Of a stretch of 64,000 nucleotides of DNA, positions 9,330-18,223 are shown piece by piece. The stretch comes from Glycocaulis sp051859565 (lineage in GTDB: Bacteria; Pseudomonadota; Alphaproteobacteria; Caulobacterales; Maricaulaceae), in the NCBI RefSeq assembly GCF_051859565.1, contig NZ_JBHYFK010000004.1, positions 124,001-188,000 of the forward strand. Direction: 5' to 3'. A model generated the notes under the pieces. The model had not been told where the DNA came from, ran no database searches, and saw only the letters and a program-made list of their open reading frames with translations. The translations under genes were made by a program, and so were the position numbers. How positions within the stretch are numbered: position 1 is the stretch's first letter; each line of letters opens with the position of its first letter.

Positions 9330-10834
9330 CACCCCACGCTCCCTTCCAGTGAGACTTTGAGGAGCGCCTGCGCCTCGACGGCAAATTCCATCGGCAATTC
9401 CTGCAAGACCTCGCGGCAAAAGCCGTTGACGAGCAGGGCGACCGCCGTTTCCTCGTCCAGTCCGCGTGAGCGGGCATAGAAGAGCTGGTCGTCGGAGAGC
9501 TTGGAGGTCGTCGCCTCGTGCTCCAGCGTGGCTTTGGGCGTTTTCGCCTCGATATAGGGCACGGTATGCGCGCCGCATTGATCCCCGATCAGGAGCGAGT
9601 CGCACTGGGTGAAATTGCGCGCGCCTTCTGCCTTGGCGTGCACCGAGACGAGGCCCCGATAGGTCTGGTCGGAGCGCCCGGCCGAAATGCCCTTGGCGAT
9701 GATGCGCGATTTCGTATTGCGGCCCAGATGGATCATCTTGGTGCCGGTATCGGCCTGCTGGCGGCCATTGGTGACGGCGATGGAATAGAACTCGCCCTGG
9801 CTGTTATCGCCGCGCAGCACGCAGGACGGATATTTCCAGGTGATGGCCGAGCCGGTCTCGACTTGAGTCCAGCTGACCTTGGAATTGCGCCCCCGGCAGT
9901 CAGCCCGCTTGGTGACGAAGTTATAGACCCCGCCCTTGCCTTCGGCGTCGCCCGGCCACCAGTTCTGCACGGTGGAATATTTGATCTCGGCATCATCAAG
10001 CGCGACCAGCTCCACGACCGCCGCGTGCAGCTGGTTCTCATCGCGCATGGGCGCGGTGCAACCCTCCAGATAGGACACGTACGCGCCCTTGTCGGCGATG
10101 ATCAGCGTGCGCTCGAACTGGCCGGTGCCTTGCGCGTTCATGCGGAAGTAAGTGGACAGCTCCATCGGGCAGCGCACGCCCGGCGGCACGTAGACGAACG
10201 AGCCATCGGAGAAGACCGCGCTGTTGAGCGTCGCGAAATAATTGTCGGTGACGGGCACCACGCTGCCGAGATACTGGCGCACCAGATCAGGGTGCTTCTG
10301 CAGGGCTTCGGAGATCGGCATGAAGATCACGCCGGCCTTCTCCAGTTCCTTCTTGAAGGTGGTGGCGACGGACACGGAATCGAACACCGCATCGACAGCG
10401 ACTTTTGGCATTTCGCGTGCTTCAGCCGCCGTGCGGTCCTCCGCCCCCTCAACGCCGAGCAGGACTTCGGCCTCGCGAAGCGGGATGCCGAGCTTTTTAT
10501 AGGTTTCAAGCAGCTCGGCAGGAACTTCATCCAGAGACTTGTAATTGGCTACGTTTTTCGGCGCGGCATAGTAATACGCATCCTGATAGTCGATTTTCGG
10601 GTGGTGGACGTTCGCCCATGTGGGCTCCTCCATCTGCAGCCAGCGGCGATAGGCATCCAGCCGCCAGTCGAGCATCCATTGCGGCTCGCCCTTCTTCTCC
10701 GAAATGAAGCGGACAATGTCCTCGCTCAACCCCTTGGGCGCGAACTCCTGCTCGATCTCGGTCGTGAAGCCATACTTGTACTTGTCGGCTTCCAGCCGGC
10801 GTACGTCTTCAATCGTTTCCTTCACCGCAGGCAT
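9329..10834 (-). CDS. sufB: Fe-S assembly scaffold subunit SufB
   Basis: Core scaffold of the SUF machine, 501 residues. The beta-helix region shows QNWWPGDAEGKGGVYNFVTKR, SKVSWTQVETGSAITWKYPS and GRQQADTGTKMIHLG. The C-terminal ATTSKLSDDQLFYARSRGLDEE matches SufB. A clear AAGGAAGG precedes the ATG at 10834. The 130-bp gap to the upstream cysteine desulfurase holds a tight set of inverted repeats. The stop overlaps the next ORF by one base. Confidence 0.96.
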   Translation of the reverse strand: MPAVKETIEDVRRLEADKYKYGFTTEIEQEFAPKGLSEDIVRFISEKKGEPQWMLDWRLDAYRRWLQMEEPTWANVHHPKIDYQDAYYYAAPKNVANYKSLDEVPAELLETYKKLGIPLREAEVLLGVEGAEDRTAAEAREMPKVAVDAVFDSVSVATTFKKELEKAGVIFMPISEALQKHPDLVRQYLGSVVPVTDNYFATLNSAVFSDGSFVYVPPGVRCPMELSTYFRMNAQGTGQFERTLIIADKGAYVSYLEGCTAPMRDENQLHAAVVELVALDDAEIKYSTVQNWWPGDAEGKGGVYNFVTKRADCRGRNSKVSWTQVETGSAITWKYPSCVLRGDNSQGEFYSIAVTNGRQQADTGTKMIHLGRNTKSRIIAKGISAGRSDQTYRGLVSVHAKAEGARNFTQCDSLLIGDQCGAHTVPYIEAKTPKATLEHEATTSKLSDDQLFYARSRGLDEETAVALLVNGFCREVLQELPMEFAVEAQALLKVSLEGSVG

Positions 10835-10860
10835 GAACAGGCCCTTCCTTTAGTCAGCCT

Positions 10861-10952
10861 CAAGCGCCGGCGCGCCCATCCGGGCGCTTGGCTACCGCGC
10901 CACGAGGCGCGACGGCCGTTCGGCCTTGCCATTCTTGCGTGCGCAAGAATGG
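10861..10952 (-). repeat. Cluster of inverted repeats between cysteine desulfurase gene and sufB
   Basis: Successive palindromes fill the intergenic space. CAAGCGCC pairs with GGGCGCTTG (10861-10890). CGCGCC-ACGA-GGCGCG lies at 10896-10911. GGCC-GTTC-GGCC lies at 10914-10925. CCATTCTTGC-GTGC-GCAAGAATGG lies at 10929-10952. The unit is flanked by two copies of TTTAGTCAG (around 10850 and 10953), as if it were an inserted element. In the transcript it would fold into a row of hairpins just before the sufB ribosome binding site, and may adjust sufB expression or mRNA stability. Confidence 0.6.
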
Positions 10953-10964
10953 TTTAGTCAGTCT

Positions 10965-12104
10965 CTACACCGCCGCCGCGAGACGCGGCCGGATGCGCGC
11001 GTATTCGCGCATCCAGGCGTCCGCGAAGCGGTCCACATCGTCTTGCGTACTCGTCCAGCCAAGGCTGATACGGATGGCGCTGGCGGCTTCGTCTACACTC
11101 GCGCCCATCGCTTCCAGCACACGGCTTTTCCTCACCTTGCCGGAGGAGCAGGCAGAGCCTGCGCTGATGGCAAAGCCCGCCAGATCCATGGCGATAACCT
11201 GTATTTCGCTCAGCCACCCGTCAGCAGACAGGCAGAGCGTATTGGGCAGGCGTGTTGCCCCTGCCCCCCATATGCGCACGCCCTCAACCGATTCCAGCCT
11301 CAACTGCAGCGCGTCACGCAGGGCGGCCATGCGCGCAGCCTCATCCACCTCTACAGCGGCTAGGGCGGCGGCAAAGCCAGCAATCCCGGCGACATTCTCG
11401 GTGCCGGAGCGGCGGCCCGTCTCCTGACCTCCGCCATGCATCTGGCGCGTCAGCGGCGCATCACACGCCAGCAGCAGCGCGCCAACGCCTTGTGGCCCGC
11501 CTGCCTTGTGGGCGGAGAGCGCGGCGTAATGGGCCAGGCTGCCGGCAAAGTCAAAAGCGAGCTTGCCTGCCATCTGCACGGCATCGACGTGGAACAGGCC
11601 CTCCGCCTCGCGCACCAGCCGTCCGGCAGCTTCTACAGGCTGAACAACGCCGGTCTCGTTATTGGCCGCCATCAGCGCCACGAAGGGCACGCCGTCCGCG
11701 TCCCGGTCCCAGCCGGAGAGACGCGCCTCCAGCCAGCCCAGATCAGCGACGCCTTCCGGTGTGACGGGCAGGATTTCGACCTGAAGACCGCTGGCGGACG
11801 CCGCATCGCGCACCGCATCATGCTCGATGGCGGAAATGATGAGGCGTTTCACGCCCGCCGCCTTGGCGGAGGCGATGACGAGATTATTCGCCTCGGTACC
11901 GCCGGAGGTGAACACAACGTCCTCCGCGCGTGTTACGAAATGGCGGGCGAGCGAGGCCCGCGCCGTCTCTACGATGGCCCTCGCAGCCCGCCCGGGGCCA
12001 TGGACCGAGGACGGATTGCCGCCTGCATCATAAGCACGCGCCATCGCTTCGCGCGCTTGCGCGCGCAACGGGCTGGTTGCGTTATGATCCAGATAGACGC
12101 TCAT
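10965..12104 (-). CDS. Cysteine desulfurase, IscS/NifS-like (group I)
   Basis: A 379-residue PLP enzyme that supplies persulfide sulfur. It starts SVYLDHNATSPLR. The PLP lysine lies in LSAHKAGGPQG and the catalytic loop SAGSACSSGKVRKS near 320 carries the active cysteine. The loop is long, as in IscS/NifS enzymes, in contrast to SufS further down the operon. It sits 8 bp after iscR and before sufB, an order common in alphaproteobacteria. It may also serve tRNA thiolation; this is not decidable here. Confidence 0.92.
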   Translation of the reverse strand: MSVYLDHNATSPLRAQAREAMARAYDAGGNPSSVHGPGRAARAIVETARASLARHFVTRAEDVVFTSGGTEANNLVIASAKAAGVKRLIISAIEHDAVRDAASASGLQVEILPVTPEGVADLGWLEARLSGWDRDADGVPFVALMAANNETGVVQPVEAAGRLVREAEGLFHVDAVQMAGKLAFDFAGSLAHYAALSAHKAGGPQGVGALLLACDAPLTRQMHGGGQETGRRSGTENVAGIAGFAAALAAVEVDEAARMAALRDALQLRLESVEGVRIWGAGATRLPNTLCLSADGWLSEIQVIAMDLAGFAISAGSACSSGKVRKSRVLEAMGASVDEAASAIRISLGWTSTQDDVDRFADAWMREYARIRPRLAAAV

Positions 12105-12112
12105 AATTCCTG

Positions 12113-12583
12113 CTATTCTGCCGCTGCGGCTCTCAGGGCGGCGGCCATGCCGCGCGGACCGCTGGCAGACCCTGCCACCCGGCGGCTGACCACATCCTCA
12201 AGACTGACCGAGCTGAGATAGAGATGGATATGGCGCGACAGCTCATCCCACAGATCATGGGTGATGCAGCGCTGGCCGCTTTCCATGCAGCCTTTCATCT
12301 GGTGCTGGCAGCGCGTGATGTCGACCGGCTCGTCAACCGCCAGGATGATGTCGGAGATACGGATGTCCGCCGCAGTCCGCGCCAGCCGGTAGCCGCCGCC
12401 AGGGCCACGCACCGCCTTGACGATACCCGCCCGGCGCATGCGCGCGAACAGCTGCTCCAGATAGGATAGAGAGATTTCCTGCCGCGAGGCGATTTCAGCC
12501 AGAGGGACCGGGCTGCCATTCACATGGCTGGCAAGATCAGCCATGGCCATCACCGCATAGCGGCCTTTGGTACTCAGCTTCAT
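12113..12583 (-). CDS. iscR: Rrf2-family Fe-S regulator IscR/SufR
   Basis: Winged-helix repressor that senses Fe-S status and controls the suf operon it leads. It has 156 residues from MKLSTKGRYAVMAM. The helix-turn-helix includes LSYLEQLFARMRRAGIVKAVRGPGGGY. Three cysteines (C92, C99, C106 in RCQHQMKGCMESGQRC) would ligate the cluster. Their spacing is 6 and 6 residues, against 5 and 5 in E. coli IscR. The ORF could extend to a GTG at 12610, but the ATG at 12583 gives the standard N-terminus. A palindromic candidate operator lies 28 bp upstream. Confidence 0.93.
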   Translation of the reverse strand: MKLSTKGRYAVMAMADLASHVNGSPVPLAEIASRQEISLSYLEQLFARMRRAGIVKAVRGPGGGYRLARTAADIRISDIILAVDEPVDITRCQHQMKGCMESGQRCITHDLWDELSRHIHLYLSSVSLEDVVSRRVAGSASGPRGMAAALRAAAAE

Positions 12584-12610
12584 GACTGCCTCTCCCAAAC
12601 TGCCCGGCAC

Positions 12611-12625
12611 GGTAAATTGTTTACC
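12611..12625 (-). promoter_or_regulatory. Candidate operator upstream of iscR
   Basis: GGTAAATTGTTTACC is a perfect 6-bp inverted repeat with a 3-bp spacer. It lies between a possible -10 (TATAGC on the minus strand near 12645-12652) and the iscR start. Position and symmetry suit autoregulation by IscR or control by an iron regulator; which protein binds is inference. Confidence 0.45.
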
Positions 12626-12820
12626 GCACTCGCATTTGCCCGGCGCTATATGCTAAGAGCGCGCACGCCGTGCTGGCATACATTCGTCCCTCCGGAAGTA
12701 GGTATCCCAGTCACAGAGTCAAGAATTATTGTCTGGCTCCTTGCAGCTTGCGCCAATTAGCCGCGCGCATATCTGACAAGGCCGCTGGATAAATCAGTTT
12801 CAGGGAAGACCAGATCACTC

Positions 12821-13495
12821 ATGCCTGACGTCATTATTCCCGGCCCGGCCGGCCGCATCGAAGGCAAATACAGCCCCGGCAAAGCCGAAAACGCGCCCGT
12901 CGCGCTGATCCTGCATGCCCACCCGCGCGGTGGCGGACACATGGACACGCCCGTCTCGCTGATGATGTATGAAGTGTTCAAGCAGCGCGGATTTGCCGTG
13001 CTGCGCTTCAACTTCCGCGGCGTGGGCCGCAGCCAGGGTGTTTACGAACAGGGTCTGGGCGAACTGTCGGACGGCGCAACGGCGCTGGACTGGATGCAGG
13101 CCCACAACGCCAACGCGCCCTATTGCTGGGTGGCGGGCCACTCCTTCGGTGCGTGGATCGGCATGCAGCTTCTGATGCGCCGTCCGGAGATTGCCGGCTT
13201 CATCTCGGTCTCCCCGCCCACCAATATGTATGACTTCACCTTCCTGGCGCCCTGCCCGGCTTCCGGCCTCGTCGCGCACGGCGATGCGGACGTGATCGTG
13301 CCGCATGACGACATGGAAAAGGTGATGAGCAAGGTTCGCGCCCAGAAGGGTATCGACATCAAGCGCCAGATCATCCCCGGCGCAGGCCATCTGTTCTCCA
13401 ACCATGTGGAGCCGCTGCAGACCGCGATTGATGACTATCTCGATCTGCGTCTGGTTGAGCTTGACAACCCCAAGCCCAAGATCACCAAGCGCTAG
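12821..13495 (+). CDS. Alpha/beta hydrolase family protein
   Basis: This 224-residue protein has an alpha/beta hydrolase fold. It contains LHAHPRGGGHMDTPV (oxyanion region), LRFNFRGVGRSQG, the nucleophile elbow VAGHSFGAWIG with Ser near residue 109, the acid region HGDADVIVPHDD and the catalytic His in IPGAGHLFSNH. It belongs to the small YkfA/CC3225-like hydrolases that are widespread in alphaproteobacteria; the substrate is unknown. It is transcribed away from iscR across a 237-bp divergent region and converges on lpd. Confidence 0.88.
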   Translation: MPDVIIPGPAGRIEGKYSPGKAENAPVALILHAHPRGGGHMDTPVSLMMYEVFKQRGFAVLRFNFRGVGRSQGVYEQGLGELSDGATALDWMQAHNANAPYCWVAGHSFGAWIGMQLLMRRPEIAGFISVSPPTNMYDFTFLAPCPASGLVAHGDADVIVPHDDMEKVMSKVRAQKGIDIKRQIIPGAGHLFSNHVEPLQTAIDDYLDLRLVELDNPKPKITKR

Positions 13496-13566
13496 GCTCA
13501 ACGGGTGAAATGCGAGCCTGCGGTATTCACGCGGGCCCGTCCACCCGGCCGCCAGCGCAGACACTG

Positions 13567-14979
<1,413 letters not shown>

Positions 14980-15015
14980 GAGCGGCACTCCTGACTGGAA
15001 TTGGCGGCATGCCGC

Positions 15016-16380
15016 CTAGAGCAACATCGTCACCGGATCTTCAACCAGCGGCTTGAGGGCGGCGAGGAATTTCGCGCCCGCCGCGCCATCGACCACGCGG
15101 TGATCGCAGGTCAGCGTAATCGTCATCACCGTCGCGATGGCGAGCGCATCATTCTTCACGACAGGGCGCTTCTCCCCTGCCCCCACGGACAGGATCATGC
15201 CCTGAGGCTCGTTGATGATGGAGGCGAACGACTTGATGCCCATCATGCCGAGATTGGAGATGGAGAAGGTGCCGCCCTGGAACTCTTCAGGCTTCAGCTT
15301 GCGCTCGCGGGCTCGGGCGGCAAGGTCTTTCATCTCCTCGGAGATTTTGGCCAGCCCCTTGGTCTCCGCCTTCTTGATCACCGGCGTGATGAGCCCGCCA
15401 TCAATCGCCACGGCCACCGCCACATCGGCGTGCTTGTGCATGACCAGCCCCTCATCGGTATAGCTGGCATTGCTTTCGGGCACGCGGATGAGCGCCAGCG
15501 CGCAGGCGCGGATCAGCATGTCATTGACCGACACCTTCACACCTTCAGGTGCCTTGGCGTTCAGCTCGGAACGCAGCTTCAGCAGCGCATCCAGCTCGAG
15601 GTCAATGCTAAGCGGAAAGTGCGGCACATCGCGGAAGCTCGCCGTCATGCGGCGCGCAATCGTCTTGCGCATGCCGTCAAGCGGGACGACTTCGTAACTG
15701 CCCTCTTCCAGATTGAGGCTCGCGACGCTGATCTTGCCGGGCTCGGTCTTTGCGGGCGGAGCTTTGGTCTCGGACGCGGCGTCTGTCTTCGGCGCTTTGG
15801 AAACGCCTTGCGATAGCGCCGCCTCGACATCGCGCTTCACGATGCGGCCATTGGGGCCAGAGCCCTCCAGATCGCTCAAATCCAGCCCTTCCAGCTGCGC
15901 CATGCGCTTTGCCAACGGCGAGGCCTTGAGACGGGAGTCTTTGCCCTTCTGGGGTGAACTCCCGGACGCGCTTTTGGCGCGATCCAGGACCTCGTTCTTG
16001 TCCTGCTCCCGGCCCCGGCTCTCGCTGCGCTCGGCCGGGGTTTCAGACGATTTGGGTTCCTTGCCCTTGCCCTCATCCTTGGGCGCAGGTTTTTGCGAAG
16101 CGGAAGACTGCGCACTTTCAAGCGCACTTTCATCCTCGCCCTCTTCCAGCAGCACGGCGATGACGGCATTGACCTTCACGCCTTCACTGCCGCCTTCCAC
16201 GAGGATCTTGCCGACCCGGCCTTCATCGACGGCCTCGACCTCCATGGTCGCCTTGTCGGTCTCGATCTCGGCGATAACATCGCCGGATTTCACCTCATCG
16301 CCCTCTTTGACGAGCCAGCGCGAGAGCGTGCCTTCCTCCATGGTCGGCGAGAGTGCGGGCATCAGGACTTCAATGGCCAT
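15016..16380 (-). CDS. pdhC: Pyruvate dehydrogenase E2 (dihydrolipoamide acetyltransferase)
   Basis: Forms the core of the pyruvate dehydrogenase complex and transfers acetyl groups to CoA. It has 454 residues: an N-terminal lipoyl domain with the modified lysine in ETDKATMEVE near residue 43, a long linker, a peripheral subunit-binding domain (ASPLAKRMAQLEGLDLSDLEGSGPNGRI as two short parts near 165-190) and the catalytic domain ending in TLTCDHRVVDGAAGA. The linker holds a 101-bp palindromic element read in frame (SSETPAERSESRG...). It is 5 bp after pdhB. Confidence 0.95.
   Translation of the reverse strand: MAIEVLMPALSPTMEEGTLSRWLVKEGDEVKSGDVIAEIETDKATMEVEAVDEGRVGKILVEGGSEGVKVNAVIAVLLEEGEDESALESAQSSASQKPAPKDEGKGKEPKSSETPAERSESRGREQDKNEVLDRAKSASGSSPQKGKDSRLKASPLAKRMAQLEGLDLSDLEGSGPNGRIVKRDVEAALSQGVSKAPKTDAASETKAPPAKTEPGKISVASLNLEEGSYEVVPLDGMRKTIARRMTASFRDVPHFPLSIDLELDALLKLRSELNAKAPEGVKVSVNDMLIRACALALIRVPESNASYTDEGLVMHKHADVAVAVAIDGGLITPVIKKAETKGLAKISEEMKDLAARARERKLKPEEFQGGTFSISNLGMMGIKSFASIINEPQGMILSVGAGEKRPVVKNDALAIATVMTITLTCDHRVVDGAAGAKFLAALKPLVEDPVTMLL
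15955..16055. repeat. Double-palindrome element inside pdhC (in frame)
   Basis: Two hairpins lie in tandem. The first (15961-15988) starts CCCGGACGCGC and ends GCGCGATCCAGG. A spacer of about 24 bp follows, then the second (16013-16040) with arms CCCCGGC and GCCGGGG. The TTTCAGACGATTTGG flank follows. By hand count, 92 of 101 positions match the pdhB copy. The reading frame passes through without a stop and adds a charged, flexible linker to E2. Confidence 0.75.
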
Positions 16381-16385
16381 GGCAC

Positions 16386-17816
16386 TTACTCCGCGTAACA
16401 GACGGCTTTGACCGCCTTGATGATGTCATCGACACCCGGCAGTGCGAGCTTTTCAAGGTTCGCGGCATAGGGCAGCGGCACATCCTTCTGATGCACGCGC
16501 GCGGGCGGCGCATCGAGATAGTCAAACGCCTCAGCCGTCACGACGGCGGCGATTTCCGCGCCGACGCCCATGCGGCCCCAGCCCTCTTCGGCGCAGACGA
16601 TCCGGTTGGTCTTCTTCACACTTTCCACAACCGTATCGGTGTCCAGCGGACGCAGGGTACGCAGATCGATAACCTCGCACTCAATGCCTTCTTCAGCCAG
16701 CTTCTCCGCTGCCTGCAGGGCAAAGCCGACCATGCGCGAATGCGCCGTAATGGTGCAGTCTGTGCCCTCGCGGCGGATTTTCGCCTTGCCGATGGGCAGC
16801 ACCCAGTCGTCCACATCCGGCACATCGAAGCTCTCGCCATAGATGAGCTCGTGTTCAAGGAACACGACCGGGTTCGGATCACGGATCGCGGCTTTCAGGA
16901 GCCCCTTGGCGTCCGCCGCGTCATAGGGCGCGACGACTTTCAGGCCCGGCACATTGGCATACCAGGCCGAATAGTCCTGGCTGTGCTGTGCGCCAACGCG
17001 GCTCGCTGCGCTGTTCGGCCCGCGGAACACGATGGGACAGCCCATCTGCCCGCCGGACATATAAAGCGTTTTCGCGGCCGAGTTGATGATGTGGTCGATC
17101 GCCTGCATGGCGAAGTTGAAGGTCATGAACTCCACGACCGGTTTCAGGCCCGCAAACGCCGCGCCGACGCCAACACCGGCAAAGCCGTGCTCGGTGATCG
17201 GGGTATCCACGACGCGCTTGGCTCCGAACTCTTCCAGCAGGCCGCGCGTGACCTTGTAGGCGCCCTGATACTCGGCGACCTCCTCGCCCATGACGAAGAC
17301 GCGCTCATCGCGGCGCATTTCCTCGGCCATCGCATCACGCAGCGCGTCGCGCACCGTGGTCGAGACCATCTTGGTGCCTTCGGGGATTTCCGGGTCCTTG
17401 AGGGAGGAAGATTTCGCCTTCTTCTCGCCACCCTCGTCCCTGGCTGAATTCCCGGACGCGCCCCTGGCGCGATCCGGGACCTCGTCATTATCCTGCTCCT
17501 GGCCCCGGCTCTCGCTGCGCTCGGCCGGGGTTTCAGACGATTTGGAGGCAGACTTTACCGCCTCATCGCTCTCGCCTTCCTCTTTCAGGATCGCGATGGG
17601 CGCATTGACCTTCACGCCTTCACTACCGGCCTCGACAAGCAGCTTGGCGACAATGCCTTCCTCGACGGCTTCCACCTCCATGGTCGCCTTGTCGGTCTCA
17701 ATCTCGGCGATGACATCGCCGGATTTGACCTCATCGCCTTCCTTGACGAGCCAGCGGGCGAGCGTGCCTTCCTCCATCGTGGGAGAGAGAGCGGGCATGA
17801 GAACTTCAATGGGCAT
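16386..17816 (-). CDS. pdhB: Pyruvate dehydrogenase E1 beta subunit with N-terminal lipoyl domain
   Basis: E1 beta, with E1 alpha, decarboxylates pyruvate using thiamine diphosphate. This 476-residue form carries its own lipoyl domain (ETDKATMEVEAVEEG near 42), a feature of many alphaproteobacterial PdhB proteins. A linker follows, then the transketolase-like core starting near TTVRDALRDAMAEEMRRD, with FVMGEEVAEYQGAYK, and the C-terminal domain (ECEVIDLRTLRPLD). The start is the ATG at 17816, which overlaps the upstream gene stop (TGATG). The linker contains the second in-frame palindromic element. Confidence 0.95.
   Translation of the reverse strand: MPIEVLMPALSPTMEEGTLARWLVKEGDEVKSGDVIAEIETDKATMEVEAVEEGIVAKLLVEAGSEGVKVNAPIAILKEEGESDEAVKSASKSSETPAERSESRGQEQDNDEVPDRARGASGNSARDEGGEKKAKSSSLKDPEIPEGTKMVSTTVRDALRDAMAEEMRRDERVFVMGEEVAEYQGAYKVTRGLLEEFGAKRVVDTPITEHGFAGVGVGAAFAGLKPVVEFMTFNFAMQAIDHIINSAAKTLYMSGGQMGCPIVFRGPNSAASRVGAQHSQDYSAWYANVPGLKVVAPYDAADAKGLLKAAIRDPNPVVFLEHELIYGESFDVPDVDDWVLPIGKAKIRREGTDCTITAHSRMVGFALQAAEKLAEEGIECEVIDLRTLRPLDTDTVVESVKKTNRIVCAEEGWGRMGVGAEIAAVVTAEAFDYLDAPPARVHQKDVPLPYAANLEKLALPGVDDIIKAVKAVCYAE
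17445..17545. repeat. Double-palindrome element inside pdhB (in frame)
   Basis: Same layout as in pdhC. Hairpin one (17451-17478) has near-perfect arms CCCGGA/TCCGGG with an inner GCGC pair. The spacer follows, then hairpin two (17503-17530) has arms CCCCGGC/GCCGGGG with an internal CTCGCTGCGCTCG. It is translated on the minus strand as SSETPAERSESRGQEQDN and continues in frame. Confidence 0.75.
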
Positions 17817-18220
17817 CAGGCGGCTCCGGAGAACGGAAGGACTTGGAACAGAATGATTGCGGTGCCAGCGACCGCGAGGAACCACGCCAGTGTGCGCAGC
17901 ACCGGAACTCCAAACCAGTAAAGCGGTGCATAAATCGTCCGGCCCGCCACAAACAGCCACCCGCCTAGAGCGGTCAGGTCGTTGGCCGAGCCGGTCGAAA
18001 TCGCCACCAAGGCGAGCGGCGCGTGCAAGAGCATCGCCTCAACCATGTTCTGGTTGGCCCTTTTGGCGCGTGAGGTCAGGAGGCTTGAATCGGTCAATCC
18101 GTCACGAGCGCCAAGCTGATCCTTCGGCGAGTGCTCCAGATTTGAAAAAATTACCTGAACAACGATCATCGCCGCATAGATCAGGACGGCAATCACCAGC
18201 AGGCTGGCGTCAATGGTCAT
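17816..18220 (-). CDS. MAPEG-family membrane protein within the pdh operon
   Basis: The protein has 134 residues and four hydrophobic segments. It has the family's RANQNMVEAMLLHAPLAL helix (N-x-x-E) and GRTIYAPLYWFGVPVLRT, which match the MAPEG superfamily of membrane glutathione/eicosanoid-type proteins. It lies 3 bp after pdhA, and its stop overlaps the pdhB start by one base, so it is co-translated with PDH subunits. No role in PDH is known. It may be a glutathione-dependent detoxifier, or simply a passenger. Confidence 0.85.
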   Translation of the reverse strand: MTIDASLLVIAVLIYAAMIVVQVIFSNLEHSPKDQLGARDGLTDSSLLTSRAKRANQNMVEAMLLHAPLALVAISTGSANDLTALGGWLFVAGRTIYAPLYWFGVPVLRTLAWFLAVAGTAIILFQVLPFSGAA

Positions 18221-18223
18221 CGA

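Noticed and set aside
9518..10957. Long plus-strand ORF (479 codons) opposite sufB
   Set aside because: Shadow of sufB in a GC-rich frame; no ribosome binding site and no recognisable domain.
15016..17816. pdhB and pdhC lipoyl domains as a recent tandem duplication error
   Set aside because: A lipoyl domain on E1-beta is a known trait of alphaproteobacterial PDH, and the catalytic parts are unrelated.
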